Below, in pieces: positions 18,666 to 27,197 of a stretch of DNA of 64,000 nt. Both the position numbers and the translations under genes were made by a program. How positions within the stretch are numbered: the stretch's first letter is position 1; each line of letters starts with the position of its first letter. The DNA lies in NCBI GenBank assembly GCA_028282845.1, contig JANQGY010000019.1:62001-126000 (forward strand), in the 5' to 3' direction. The stretch comes from a bacterium. Its GTDB lineage: Bacteria > Fidelibacterota > Marinisomatia > Marinisomatales > JAHJCW01. The notes beneath the pieces were generated by a model that saw only the letters and a list, made by a program, of their open reading frames with translations, searched no databases and had not been told where the DNA came from.

Positions 18666-19346
18666 TTAATAATCAAATGCCGGTGTACAGCATGACACTG
18701 CGGTTACTTTAACAGCACCACCTGCTTTTAACTTTTTAGCGCACTCCGATGTAGTCGCTCCCGTGGTAATTACATCATCAACGATAGCAATTGATAATGG
18801 TTCAATACTTCCTTTTGAAATAAAGGCATCCTGGACATTCACCTTTCTTTCATCCGTTGATAAATCCGTTTGCGTATGGGTGTGCTTAATCCTTTTTAAT
18901 AGACTAAAATCAAATGGCACTTCCCATGCGATTGACAAACCTTTTGCTATCCATTCCGATTGATTATATCCCCGTTCTCTTACCCGCGCGGAATTGAGCG
19001 GCACTGCCGTTATAATATCTATTTTTTCTAATTCATCAATTGGAAATTCTTGCGCCATACGCTTGCCGAGCTCCATCCCTAATTTAGGTTGATCGTGATA
19101 TTTGACATTGTGAATCAGATCGTTGATTGAACCGGTAGTGTACCAAGCCGAATAGACCTCATCTATTCCTTCGAAAAAAGCCAATTTATCTATCCAATCT
19201 TCCAACCAAGTCGGTTCAAATTTGGCAAAACATTTTTGACAGACAGAATTATCCGAATCACCAACTTCACAATTACATACCATACAATTGTTAGGAAAAA
19301 TCAGGTCTCCGATTTCAGCTATGATATTTTTTGCTATGTGATTCAC
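18666..19346 (-). CDS. ComF family amidophosphoribosyltransferase-like protein
   Basis: 226 residues with an N-terminal zinc ribbon (CMVC...CQKC, residues about 17-38) and a C-terminal phosphoribosyltransferase fold. The PRPP loop IAIVDDVITTGATTSEC is near residue 186. ComF-family proteins take part in DNA uptake and processing in Firmicutes and are found in most phyla; the exact biochemical role is not settled. It is the first gene of the long minus-strand array. The 150 bases between it and the divergent aldehyde dehydrogenase gene should hold promoters for both, but no clear -10/-35 can be picked by eye. Confidence 0.9.
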   Translation of the reverse strand: MNHIAKNIIAEIGDLIFPNNCMVCNCEVGDSDNSVCQKCFAKFEPTWLEDWIDKLAFFEGIDEVYSAWYTTGSINDLIHNVKYHDQPKLGMELGKRMAQEFPIDELEKIDIITAVPLNSARVRERGYNQSEWIAKGLSIAWEVPFDFSLLKRIKHTHTQTDLSTDERKVNVQDAFISKGSIEPLSIAIVDDVITTGATTSECAKKLKAGGAVKVTAVSCCTPAFDY

Positions 19347-19496
19347 TTGTTTTTTCTTTGAACACGTTAAGCATAAAAATTAAAAGCATACTTATTATTA
19401 CTACAATGAAATAATCGCTACACAGCAAGATTTATTTTTAACTAAGTTAGCCCTTAGCAATAATATCAATTTAAAACATAATTTCATTTAAAAACT

Positions 19497-20861
19497 ATGC
19501 TGCAATCTATAAATCCTTTTAATCAAAAACTCATTCATGAGTATGTTGAACTTTCTCAGGAAGATATCCAAGTAAAGATCGAGGATTCTGCCAAAGCATT
19601 CAAAAAGTGGAGTCGCACAAGTTTCAGGGAACGGGAATTCTTATTATTAAACATATCCCATAACTTGAAAAAGAACATAGCCAAGTATGCCAAACTGATG
19701 ACTTTAGAAATGGGCAAACCGATCAATGAAAGTCGTGCGGAAATTGAAAAATGCGCTTGGCTATGCGAATACTATGCTGAGAACGGACAAAATTTTCTGA
19801 AGCAAAATATAATTTCCACGGATGCCACAAAGAGCTTTGTCACTTTTCAACCCTTGGGGACAATCCTTGCCGTTATGCCGTGGAATTTTCCGTTTTGGCA
19901 GGTCTTCAGATTTGCCATTCCGGCTTTACTTGCCGGAAATACCGGTTTATTAAAACATTCATCAAATGTTTCAGGTTGTGCTTTAATGATTGAAGAAATA
20001 TTTCACGCTGCCGGCTTCCCCAAAAATGTATTTCAAACTTTATTAATTGGCAGCGACAAAGTGGCTGATATTATTGATAATCCTGAAATCAAAGCGGTAA
20101 CACTGACCGGTAGCACTCCGGCGGGGAAAGCCATTGCTGCAAAAGCCGGCGAAGCGCTTAAGAAAACCGTGTTGGAACTTGGTGGCAGTGATCCTTATCT
20201 AATTTTGGAAGATGCCGATCTAAAGAAGGCTGCCCAAACTTGCGCCATCAGTCGCTTGATAAATACCGGACAGAGCTGCATTGCCGCTAAACGCTTTATC
20301 GCAGTAGAACCAATTGTACCTGAATTTGAGAAATTACTTGTACAAAATATGAAAAAAGCAAAAATGGGCAATCCTTTGAAGGAGAAAAATACTATTGGCC
20401 CGATGGCACGACTTGATCTCCGTGATGAATTACATGAACAGGTAAAACGTAGTATTGAATTAGGAGCAAAATTAGTTTTGGGAGGCAAGACCCCAAAAGG
20501 AAAAGGAGCATTTTATCCGCCGACAATTTTAACCGATGTAAAACCGGGGATGCCGGCTTTTGACGAAGAATTATTTGGTCCGGTTGCTGCAATAATCTCT
20601 GCCAAAGACGCAGCAGAAGCCATCGCTTTAGCGAACAATTCGGTTTTCGGGTTGGGCGCAGCAGTGTTTACTAAAGATGTAAAACGCGGGGAACAGATTG
20701 CCACTTTTCAACTGGAAGCCGGAAATTGCTTTGTAAACGACTTTGTCAAATCAGATCCGCGCTTACCGTTCGGTGGAATTAAACAAAGCGGTTACGGCCG
20801 AGAATTATCGGATTTTGGAATCCGTGAGTTTGTAAACATTAAGACGGTTTATATAAAATAA
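19497..20861 (+). CDS. NAD(P)-dependent aldehyde dehydrogenase (succinate-semialdehyde type)
   Basis: A 454-residue ALDH. The cofactor region PWNFPFWQVFRFAIPAL, the general base in LELGGSDPYL (Glu227) and the nucleophile in NTGQSCIAAKRF (Cys261) are all visible. The PWNFP...F(R)FAIPALLAGN sequence and the short length resemble the SSADH (GabD/YneI) group, which oxidises succinic semialdehyde to succinate. The substrate remains an inference. It starts the plus-strand block, with the PPK2 genes 60 bases downstream. Confidence 0.88.
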   Translation: MLQSINPFNQKLIHEYVELSQEDIQVKIEDSAKAFKKWSRTSFREREFLLLNISHNLKKNIAKYAKLMTLEMGKPINESRAEIEKCAWLCEYYAENGQNFLKQNIISTDATKSFVTFQPLGTILAVMPWNFPFWQVFRFAIPALLAGNTGLLKHSSNVSGCALMIEEIFHAAGFPKNVFQTLLIGSDKVADIIDNPEIKAVTLTGSTPAGKAIAAKAGEALKKTVLELGGSDPYLILEDADLKKAAQTCAISRLINTGQSCIAAKRFIAVEPIVPEFEKLLVQNMKKAKMGNPLKEKNTIGPMARLDLRDELHEQVKRSIELGAKLVLGGKTPKGKGAFYPPTILTDVKPGMPAFDEELFGPVAAIISAKDAAEAIALANNSVFGLGAAVFTKDVKRGEQIATFQLEAGNCFVNDFVKSDPRLPFGGIKQSGYGRELSDFGIREFVNIKTVYIK

Positions 20862-20921
20862 TAGCGGAATATTCATAATTATAAATAACTTAGGCAATTA
20901 ATATTTAATCAATGTTGAATT

Positions 20922-21794
20922 ATGGATGATTTTTATATCAATTTAAAAAAATTACCGCGCGACTATAAGACTAACGAGGCTTTCTTAAAGAAAATCCATA
21001 GCCATAGTTTAAAGCGTTATATAGAAAAAGTTGAACTCATGCCCTATCAGGCAGAACTGATAAAACTGCAAAAACACATCGAACGCTACGATAAAAAATT
21101 AATTATTCTTTTTGACGGACGTGATGCCTCGGGCAAAGGCGGCACAATAAGAAGAGTTACCCGCTATATGAACGAGAAACATTATCGCGTTATTGCGTTG
21201 GGTAAACCGTCACAACGGCAAAAAACGGAATTGCATATCAAGCGCTACATCGAACATTTTCCGAAAGCGGGCGAAATAGTTCTTTTCGATCGAAGTTGGT
21301 ATAATCGGGCAATGGTCGAACCGATATTTGGTTTTTGTACCGAGCGGCAATATAAAAATTTCCTCAAAACCGTTAACATTTATGAAGAAACATTTGTTGA
21401 TGATGGGAAAACCACACTATTAAAATTATATTATTCAGTTTCCAAGGAAGAACAGCAAAGTAGATTTGACCGCCGGAATAACGATCCATTACGGCAATGG
21501 AAATTAAGCGAGGTTGATTTGCAGGCACAGGAATTATGGGATGAGTTTACCGAGAAAAAATACAAAATGTTAAAAAAGACAAGCACCAAATTTGCGCCAT
21601 GGTATGTTATCCGTTCGGACGATAAACACCAAGCCCGCCGACAAACTTTAAAACTCATTCTCAATTCAATTAACTATCGTAACCGAAATGATAAATTGAA
21701 TTTTAAAATTGATCCGAAAATTGTGATTCCTGCCGAACGCGAAATAGAGATCATGAAAAAGGATCGTAATAAATATGGTAAATTTATCCGTTAG
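20922..21794 (+). CDS. Polyphosphate kinase 2 family protein (first of two)
   Basis: A 290-residue PPK2. The Walker A loop is GRDASGKGGT (residues 66-75), Walker B is LFDRSWYNRA (121-130), and the lid has the FDRRNNDPLRQWKLSEVD segment. PPK2 enzymes use polyphosphate to phosphorylate nucleoside mono- or diphosphates (or run in reverse). One-domain proteins of this length are class I or III, and the class cannot be fixed by eye. It is followed after 14 bases by a paralogue with the same architecture. Confidence 0.93.
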   Translation: MDDFYINLKKLPRDYKTNEAFLKKIHSHSLKRYIEKVELMPYQAELIKLQKHIERYDKKLIILFDGRDASGKGGTIRRVTRYMNEKHYRVIALGKPSQRQKTELHIKRYIEHFPKAGEIVLFDRSWYNRAMVEPIFGFCTERQYKNFLKTVNIYEETFVDDGKTTLLKLYYSVSKEEQQSRFDRRNNDPLRQWKLSEVDLQAQELWDEFTEKKYKMLKKTSTKFAPWYVIRSDDKHQARRQTLKLILNSINYRNRNDKLNFKIDPKIVIPAEREIEIMKKDRNKYGKFIR

Positions 21795-21808
21795 AACGGG
21801 AGTAATTA

Positions 21809-22699
21809 ATGACTACAATCCCTGAAAAGATCAGTCCTAAAATATTATCGGAAAGTACCGCCGGAAAGAATCTTGATAAGAAACCGAGCAAGGAGCGCAT
21901 TCCGGTTTATGTAAAAAAATCTACGATCGAATACGAACTTGAGTTAAAAAAATTACAGATTGAATTGCTGAAGCTGCAAAATCATGTAAAGGATAAGGGA
22001 TTGCGCATAGTAATGCTTTTTGAAGGACGCGATGCCGCCGGAAAAGGCGGAACGATAAAACGGATCACCGAGCACATGAATCCGCGCGGTGCGCGCGTTG
22101 TTGCATTGGAAAAACCAAGTGACCGCGAATCAACGCAATGGTACTTTCAACGCTACGCTGAGCATCTTCCCACCGAGGACGAGATAGTTTTCTTCGATCG
22201 TTCATGGTATAACCGTGCGATGGTCGAACCGGTAATGGGTTTTTGCACCGACGAACAAAACAAACGTTTCTTAAAGTACGCTCCGTCCTTTGAAAGAATG
22301 ATCGTTAAAGAAGGGATCATCCTGTTCAAATTTTATTTTTCCGTTTCGAAAAAAATTCAGAAAAAACGCTTTGAAGCCCGCAAGACCGATCCTTTGAAAC
22401 AGTATAAACTCTCGCCCGTGGATGTTTCAGCGCAGGAGTTGTGGGATCAATATACAATCCGCAAATTTCAAATGTTGACCGAAACCAACCGGACGATTGC
22501 GCCGTGGACGATCATCCGTTCCGATCACAAAAAATCAGCCCGGCTTGCCTGTATCAAATACATTCTATTAAACTCGCAATATAAAGGGAAGATCAATAAT
22601 AAGGAATTAGTGCCTGATCCAAAGATCGTTATTTCCGGAATTGATGAAATTAAATTGATGGAAGATAATTTGTTAAAGCCCGGTTCTATGCCGAGGTAA
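21809..22699 (+). CDS. Polyphosphate kinase 2 family protein (second of two)
   Basis: A tandem paralogue of the preceding gene, 296 residues. It has an extra N-terminal extension of about 25 residues rich in Lys, Ser and Pro. Walker A is GRDAAGKGGT (73-82), Walker B is FFDRSWYNRA (about 128-137), and the lid contains KTDPLKQYKLSPVDVS. The Shine-Dalgarno sequence GGGAGTAATT precedes its ATG. Two neighbouring PPK2s may differ in preferring AMP or ADP; that is an inference. After its stop the base composition drops sharply. Confidence 0.93.
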   Translation: MTTIPEKISPKILSESTAGKNLDKKPSKERIPVYVKKSTIEYELELKKLQIELLKLQNHVKDKGLRIVMLFEGRDAAGKGGTIKRITEHMNPRGARVVALEKPSDRESTQWYFQRYAEHLPTEDEIVFFDRSWYNRAMVEPVMGFCTDEQNKRFLKYAPSFERMIVKEGIILFKFYFSVSKKIQKKRFEARKTDPLKQYKLSPVDVSAQELWDQYTIRKFQMLTETNRTIAPWTIIRSDHKKSARLACIKYILLNSQYKGKINNKELVPDPKIVISGIDEIKLMEDNLLKPGSMPR

Positions 22700-22768
22700 G
22701 GATAAATTGATTATTTAATATTGAGGATTGAATATTTGAAAAACTTAAAAATATAAATAGGTTTTATT

Positions 22769-23059
22769 ATGGGTTGGTTAGGTCCCTTATTAGGTATAAT
22801 TGCTTTATATTTATTTTATATTAAAGAAAATATTTTTCTTTTAATTGTAGCAATTATCGTAACAATTATTTGTTTTTGGTCTTGGGGAATCATGCATAAC
22901 TATGCTGTAAAAGAAGCAACAAGAAGACGAAATTATTCTGGTAAATTTTATGATATTGAAGAAGACGACTTATATATAGTACCTGATTGGTTAACATTTA
23001 TAAATATGATTTCAACCATAGGTAATTTAGCGTTGTTAATTGTTAGCTTATTTATGTGA
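22769..23059 (+). CDS. Small membrane protein, unknown
   Basis: Not recognised. The 96 residues have two adjacent hydrophobic segments at the N-terminus (about 4-20 and 25-43) and one at the C-terminus (about 76-95), with a charged middle (KEATRRRNYSGKFYDIEEDD). The gene is much more AT-rich than the PPK2 genes before it. The next gene starts 12 bases downstream, and the two share the same skewed composition, so they probably arrived or evolve together. Confidence 0.6.
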   Translation: MGWLGPLLGIIALYLFYIKENIFLLIVAIIVTIICFWSWGIMHNYAVKEATRRRNYSGKFYDIEEDDLYIVPDWLTFINMISTIGNLALLIVSLFM

Positions 23060-23071
23060 TATGTAGCAAAA

Positions 23072-23644
23072 ATGAAACGTGAAATATTAAATAGTTATTT
23101 AGCTCGTGCACAAAATTTACTTGATTTTAGAGATGAACACTCAATCTGCTATTGTGCTTTAGAATTAAGAAAAGCAATTGAATTTATTGTGTGGTCTCAA
23201 TTTAAAGATGCATTTTTTGATATTGTTACTTATAAAACTCAATATAATTTTTTTGATTTCATCTTAAATGTACAATCACAAAGTATATCAAAAATGTATA
23301 AAATGTTAAAAAAATTTGTACCTGATTATGTACAAATTGCTAATGGTAGAGTAGTCACTAATTTTTCAGAAGCATACGGAAATGCGCCGCTAAAAAGTAT
23401 AGGAAAAACTTGTTATATTGATACAGAATTACCCAATAATGATTACAAATATCTAAGTGAAGTTTTACACTACGACAAAGAATTTTTACCAAAGAGTTAT
23501 AAGATTGATAAGAAGAAACTAAAAGGTATATATAAAAAATTAATCTTCATTAGGGATAACTATAATTTCCCAATAATACCAACTGCTTCTGGTAAAGATA
23601 AAGAAATAATCGAAGATTTAGAAACCAATTTTAATTTGAAATGA
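23072..23644 (+). CDS. Unknown protein, AT-rich, HEPN-like helical start
   Basis: Not recognised with certainty. The N-terminal 40 residues (RAQNLLDFRDEHSICYCALE, then LRKAIEFIV) resemble the helical start of HEPN/DUF4145-type domains, in which a paired-helix bundle often carries an Rx4-6H motif; that motif is not evident here. The rest is Lys/Tyr/Asn-rich. There is no signal peptide or membrane segment. Its TGA overlaps an ATG of the PhzF frame (ATGA), suggesting coupling even though composition differs greatly from phzF. Confidence 0.6.
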   Translation: MKREILNSYLARAQNLLDFRDEHSICYCALELRKAIEFIVWSQFKDAFFDIVTYKTQYNFFDFILNVQSQSISKMYKMLKKFVPDYVQIANGRVVTNFSEAYGNAPLKSIGKTCYIDTELPNNDYKYLSEVLHYDKEFLPKSYKIDKKKLKGIYKKLIFIRDNYNFPIIPTASGKDKEIIEDLETNFNLK

Positions 23645-23649
23645 TTAGT

Positions 23650-24429
23650 ATGAAAATACCAATTTATCAAATAGACGCATTCACACCGGAAGTATTCAAA
23701 GGTAATCCGGCGGCAGTATGTCCTTTAAAAGAATGGTTACCGGATGAAATGATGCAAAAGATTGCCTTTGAAAATAACTTATCGGAAACGGCATTTTTTG
23801 TTTATAATGATAATGGATTTCATATCCGGTGGTTTTCACCAACCAATGAGGTTGGCCTGTGCGGGCATGCCACTTTGGCATCGGCTTATGTAATTTTTAA
23901 CGAGCTTGGATTTGAACACAATATAATTGAGTTTGATTCCAAAGCAGGTTTATTAAAAGTTATTAAGCATGAAGATAATCTGATTTTGGATTTTCCCGCC
24001 CATCAGGCGATGCCTTGCGAGACACCGCAGGAGATCATCAATGGTTTGAATATAGAGCCGGTTGAATGCTTGGAATCAATGGATTTGATCGTTGTTCTCA
24101 ATGATGAAAACGACGTTAAGAATCTCGATCCCGATTTCTTGGAATTGAAAAAATTCGATTTGAGGGGCGTTATTGTTACCGCCCAATCGGAAGAATATGA
24201 TTTTGTCGCACGCTGCTTTTTCCCGGGTATCGGAATTGAAGAGGATCCGGTAACCGGCTCAGCTTATACACAATTAGCACCCTATTGGGCAACCAAATTG
24301 GGCAAAGACTTATTCCATGCCAAACAAGTATCGCAGCGCGGCGGTGAATTGATTTGCGAATTGTTTAATAACCGTGTGCTGATAGCCGGTAAAGCAGCCA
24401 AATTTTTAGAAGGGACAATCGAAGTATGA
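23650..24429 (+). CDS. PhzF-family isomerase/epimerase
   Basis: A diaminopimelate-epimerase-fold protein of 259 residues from this start. The start MKIPIYQIDAFT matches the family; an in-frame ATG nine bases earlier (23,641) overlaps the upstream stop and may be used instead. The catalytic Glu is in NLSETAFFV. The GLCGHATLA loop and FFPGIGIEEDPVTGSAY complete the active site. Members isomerise small molecules; phenazine synthesis is only one case and is not implied here. The lipocalin gene overlaps its end by four bases. Confidence 0.9.
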   Translation: MKIPIYQIDAFTPEVFKGNPAAVCPLKEWLPDEMMQKIAFENNLSETAFFVYNDNGFHIRWFSPTNEVGLCGHATLASAYVIFNELGFEHNIIEFDSKAGLLKVIKHEDNLILDFPAHQAMPCETPQEIINGLNIEPVECLESMDLIVVLNDENDVKNLDPDFLELKKFDLRGVIVTAQSEEYDFVARCFFPGIGIEEDPVTGSAYTQLAPYWATKLGKDLFHAKQVSQRGGELICELFNNRVLIAGKAAKFLEGTIEV

Positions 24430-24932
24430 AAATATTATTAGCTTCATTATTTCCTATATTGTTTATAAGCGCTAAAGATTATCCGGTTCAACCGATTGAA
24501 GGGTTTGAGCTCCAAAAATATCTTGGTAAATGGTATGAGATTGCACGCTTGGACCATCGCTTTGAGCGTGGTATGGAGCAAGTTACCGCCGAATACTCGC
24601 TGCGACCGGATGGCAAAGTAAAGGTTGTGAATAGTGGCTTTAAAGAAGGCAAATGGCAAAAGTCTGTCGGAAAGGCAAAATTTGCCACGAAAAATGATAT
24701 TGGATTTTTAAAAGTATCCTTTTTTGGTCCGTTTTACGGAGCCTACATTATTTTTGATTTGGATATTGAAAATTATTCTTATGCTTTCGTAGCAGGGCCT
24801 AATACCAAATACTTGTGGCTATTAGCCCGAACTCCGCAGGTCAGCGATAAGTTATTAGAGCGATTCAAATCAAAGGCTGAAGAATTTGGTTTTAATACTG
24901 ACAATTTAATTTTTGTTGAACATAATAATTAG
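24426..24932 (+). CDS. Bacterial lipocalin (Blc family)
   Basis: 168 residues with a short N-terminal hydrophobic leader (about 1-16) and a full lipocalin barrel. The family signatures are YLGKWYEIARLDHRFERG near residue 33, then YSLRPDGKVKVVNSG, FFGPFYGAYIIFDLD and YLWLLARTP. Blc proteins bind fatty acids or lysophospholipids in the envelope. There is no lipobox cysteine in the leader, unlike E. coli Blc, so it would be soluble and secreted rather than lipidated. It overlaps phzF by four bases. Confidence 0.92.
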   Translation: MKILLASLFPILFISAKDYPVQPIEGFELQKYLGKWYEIARLDHRFERGMEQVTAEYSLRPDGKVKVVNSGFKEGKWQKSVGKAKFATKNDIGFLKVSFFGPFYGAYIIFDLDIENYSYAFVAGPNTKYLWLLARTPQVSDKLLERFKSKAEEFGFNTDNLIFVEHNN

Positions 24933-24942
24933 CGAGGTTTAT

Positions 24943-25143
24943 ATGAGCGGACAAGGATCAACCGGCAACGTAATTGCAGCCTTAGCAAGTTTTTTTATTC
25001 CCGGATTGGGGCAATTATTACAAGGCAGATTACTTATTGCCATAATCCAATTCGTTTTGGCAGCCGTATTATGGATATTCTTATTAGGATGGGTAATCCA
25101 TTTGTGGTCTATTCTTGATGCTGCGCTTTGGAAGAAAAAGTAA
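24943..25143 (+). CDS. Small two-helix membrane protein (PGLGQ motif)
   Basis: A 66-residue protein when started at the ATG preceded by GCGAGG. An upstream in-frame ATG at 24,913 lies inside the lipocalin gene and has no ribosome site. It carries two membrane segments and the sequence FFIPGLGQLLQGRLLIAIIQ, which resembles the TM2/DUF5683-type small membrane proteins with a PG-x-GQ-x-x-x-G-x loop. Function unknown. It is probably co-transcribed with the lipocalin. Confidence 0.7.
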   Translation: MSGQGSTGNVIAALASFFIPGLGQLLQGRLLIAIIQFVLAAVLWIFLLGWVIHLWSILDAALWKKK

Positions 25144-25220
25144 GAATTAAAGAATATCTGTCATAATATTGCGAAACTATATTAATTTTTTCATTTTGTA
25201 ATACTAATTCATAAATAATT

Positions 25221-26384
25221 TTGATTATTTATAAGAATAACATTGATAGTGAAACAAATGCTCGCTCTTTCAATAATTTTTTTATTATTTCCATTCCTAC
25301 TATTATAATACTAATATTATTTTTTGAAATATTCTTCAGAATAATTATTCCTGCTAATAATCCTCCACTAAATGAATTCAGCGAAAAACATCAATTTCTT
25401 CGCTATTCTAACAAAATTAGAACGGGTCAATATACGATTGGAAAATTTGCTGAAATTAGAACGAAATGGACTATCAATAATGAAGGATTTAATTATCCAA
25501 TTAATTTTGAAAATTTGGGAGAACGTGACAGTATACCGTTAATTGCTATTATAGGTGATTCTTATATTGAGGCTTTTCAAGTTGATTCAGATAAATCTTA
25601 TCCATATCTACTTCGAAATATGATATACCCTAATTATGAGGTATATGGCATTGGAATCAGTGGGGCTCCATTATCACACTATTACCATTTAAATACTTAC
25701 ATAAATAAATATTTTGATCCAGAAATTATTATATTTCAACTAATTCACAATGATTTTGATCAATCATTTTGGCATAAATCTCATAATAGTATTTGGTGGC
25801 AAATTGAAAAACTAGGAGACAAATACCAATTTAGGCCTCCTAGTTTAATAGATTTTAAACCAACATCCTCTTTATATAAAAAAATACTCTATAAATCAGC
25901 AACTTTTAGATATTTACATCGAAATCTATTCGTATTTGCTAAAATTAGAGGTATCAATTATGGTGGTGTAGAAGATAGATATGAATCAAATACAATTATT
26001 ATTAATGAAAAAAAACAATTAGAAATATATAATGGAATAGATTTTTTATTTGATAAGATTAAACAAGAAAATAAAAATAAAAGAGTTATATTTATTTTTG
26101 ATGCACCACGAGGTAAAATTTATAATAATGAATTAGAAACAAGTAAAGTAATGTGGATGCATAAAATGGTTAAAATTTTAACCCTAAAGTACAATTTTGA
26201 ATTAATTGATTTAACCGAACCAATGAGAAAGAAATTTTTAATTAATGGTAAAAAATTCAATTCAGAGATTGATGGACATTGGAATGAATATGGGCACGAA
26301 TTGATATCCAAAATATGTTACAATTATTTAGAAGGAAACATTAATCATTGGTATTACTGCTTAAATTCCTTCGGCGTTAAATAA
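25221..26384 (+). CDS. Membrane-anchored SGNH/GDSL-like hydrolase
   Basis: 387 residues starting at a TTG (no ATG or GTG is available early in the frame). A membrane anchor spans residues about 21-43. The SGNH blocks are visible: IGDSYIEAF (Ser114), the Asn-containing LIHNDFD (Asn177), and the C-terminal DGHWNEYGH pair (Asp351, His353). Such proteins often modify acyl groups on surface glycans or lipids; the substrate is unknown. The gene is strongly AT-rich compared with its neighbours. Its 3' end overlaps the convergent sixA gene by 31 bases. Confidence 0.72.
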   Translation: MIIYKNNIDSETNARSFNNFFIISIPTIIILILFFEIFFRIIIPANNPPLNEFSEKHQFLRYSNKIRTGQYTIGKFAEIRTKWTINNEGFNYPINFENLGERDSIPLIAIIGDSYIEAFQVDSDKSYPYLLRNMIYPNYEVYGIGISGAPLSHYYHLNTYINKYFDPEIIIFQLIHNDFDQSFWHKSHNSIWWQIEKLGDKYQFRPPSLIDFKPTSSLYKKILYKSATFRYLHRNLFVFAKIRGINYGGVEDRYESNTIIINEKKQLEIYNGIDFLFDKIKQENKNKRVIFIFDAPRGKIYNNELETSKVMWMHKMVKILTLKYNFELIDLTEPMRKKFLINGKKFNSEIDGHWNEYGHELISKICYNYLEGNINHWYYCLNSFGVK

Positions 26385-26851
26385 TAACTGCATTTGCCGT
26401 TTTCCGTTGAAATGTCATTCCATTTTTCACACTCAAAAGTTATCTGATACACACCGGTGGTTGGCAAATTGGCGATCAATTTTTTGCCGAAATTATTGGA
26501 CAGATCAGTGAAATAGGGATTGTGTCCAAATATAAATACATGCTCCCAATCATTATTCAGATTCTTAATGATACCGATTAATTGATCCATCGTGGCAAAA
26601 TAAATATCATCGGTTATGGCGATTTCACTCTCAGGATACTCCAAACACTCGGCTATACGTTTTGCAGAATCATAGGCTCGCTTTGCAGAACTTGAGGCAA
26701 TTTTATCAGGGAATATACTTTCTTCCTTTAGCTTGTTTCCGATTAACAAGGCATCTTTTTTACCACGATTTTTCAGAGGTCTTTCCCAATCGGACAAAGA
26801 TGAATCATCCCAAGATGATTTGCCGTGTCTTATCAGTGTGAGAGTTCTCAT
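26354..26851 (-). CDS. Phosphohistidine phosphatase SixA family
   Basis: A small histidine phosphatase of 165 residues. The catalytic RHG motif is at LIRHGKSSWDD (His9), with the Arg in the WERPLKNRG block. A second His is in FIFGHNPYF. SixA removes phosphate from phosphohistidine on phosphotransfer proteins; whether it acts on a phosphorelay here is unknown. It is convergent with, and overlaps, the SGNH gene. It lies downstream of the ABM gene on the same strand. Confidence 0.88.
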   Translation of the reverse strand: MRTLTLIRHGKSSWDDSSLSDWERPLKNRGKKDALLIGNKLKEESIFPDKIASSSAKRAYDSAKRIAECLEYPESEIAITDDIYFATMDQLIGIIKNLNNDWEHVFIFGHNPYFTDLSNNFGKKLIANLPTTGVYQITFECEKWNDISTENGKCSYYLTPKEFKQ

Positions 26852-26888
26852 AATTCAATTCACAGACTATAATAGTATTGAATAGTAA

Positions 26889-27188
26889 TTATTCAAATGT
26901 TTCGTAATGGGAAACATGCTCCTCAAACTCTAAGAGGTATTTTTTGTCTTCGGGATAATAACGTGCTTTATGATAGTTTTTCCCGGCAAATTTTATGATA
27001 CTATCATAGGAGTCCCATTCTGTTACTGTCAAAAAATGACAAATATCACCTTCTATCCTTCTTAATACTTTTGCGGAAATATTTCCTTTTGTTTTACGGT
27101 AATCACTAAGACCCGTTTGTTCTAAATACTTCAGGTAAGTATCTGCGTACTCAGCTTTCGTGATACCGTGCCAAATTCTTGTAATCAT
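26889..27188 (-). CDS. Antibiotic-biosynthesis-monooxygenase (ABM) domain protein
   Basis: A ferredoxin-like fold of 99 residues. The start MITRIWHGITKAEYADTYLK, the central FLTVTEWDSYDSI and the C-terminal HYETFE fit the ABM/DUF-type dimeric domain. Many such proteins are heme-degrading or oxygen-using, but many others have no known reaction. The name is a family label only. It starts ten bases after tldE on the same strand. Confidence 0.75.
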   Translation of the reverse strand: MITRIWHGITKAEYADTYLKYLEQTGLSDYRKTKGNISAKVLRRIEGDICHFLTVTEWDSYDSIIKFAGKNYHKARYYPEDKKYLLEFEEHVSHYETFE

Positions 27189-27197
27189 CTCACTATA

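Noticed and set aside
22769..23644. Confident toxin-antitoxin call for the AT-rich pair
   Set aside because: No toxin motif such as Rx4-6H or a PIN/RelE fold is visible, and the small protein has membrane helices. Only the compositional oddity is supported.
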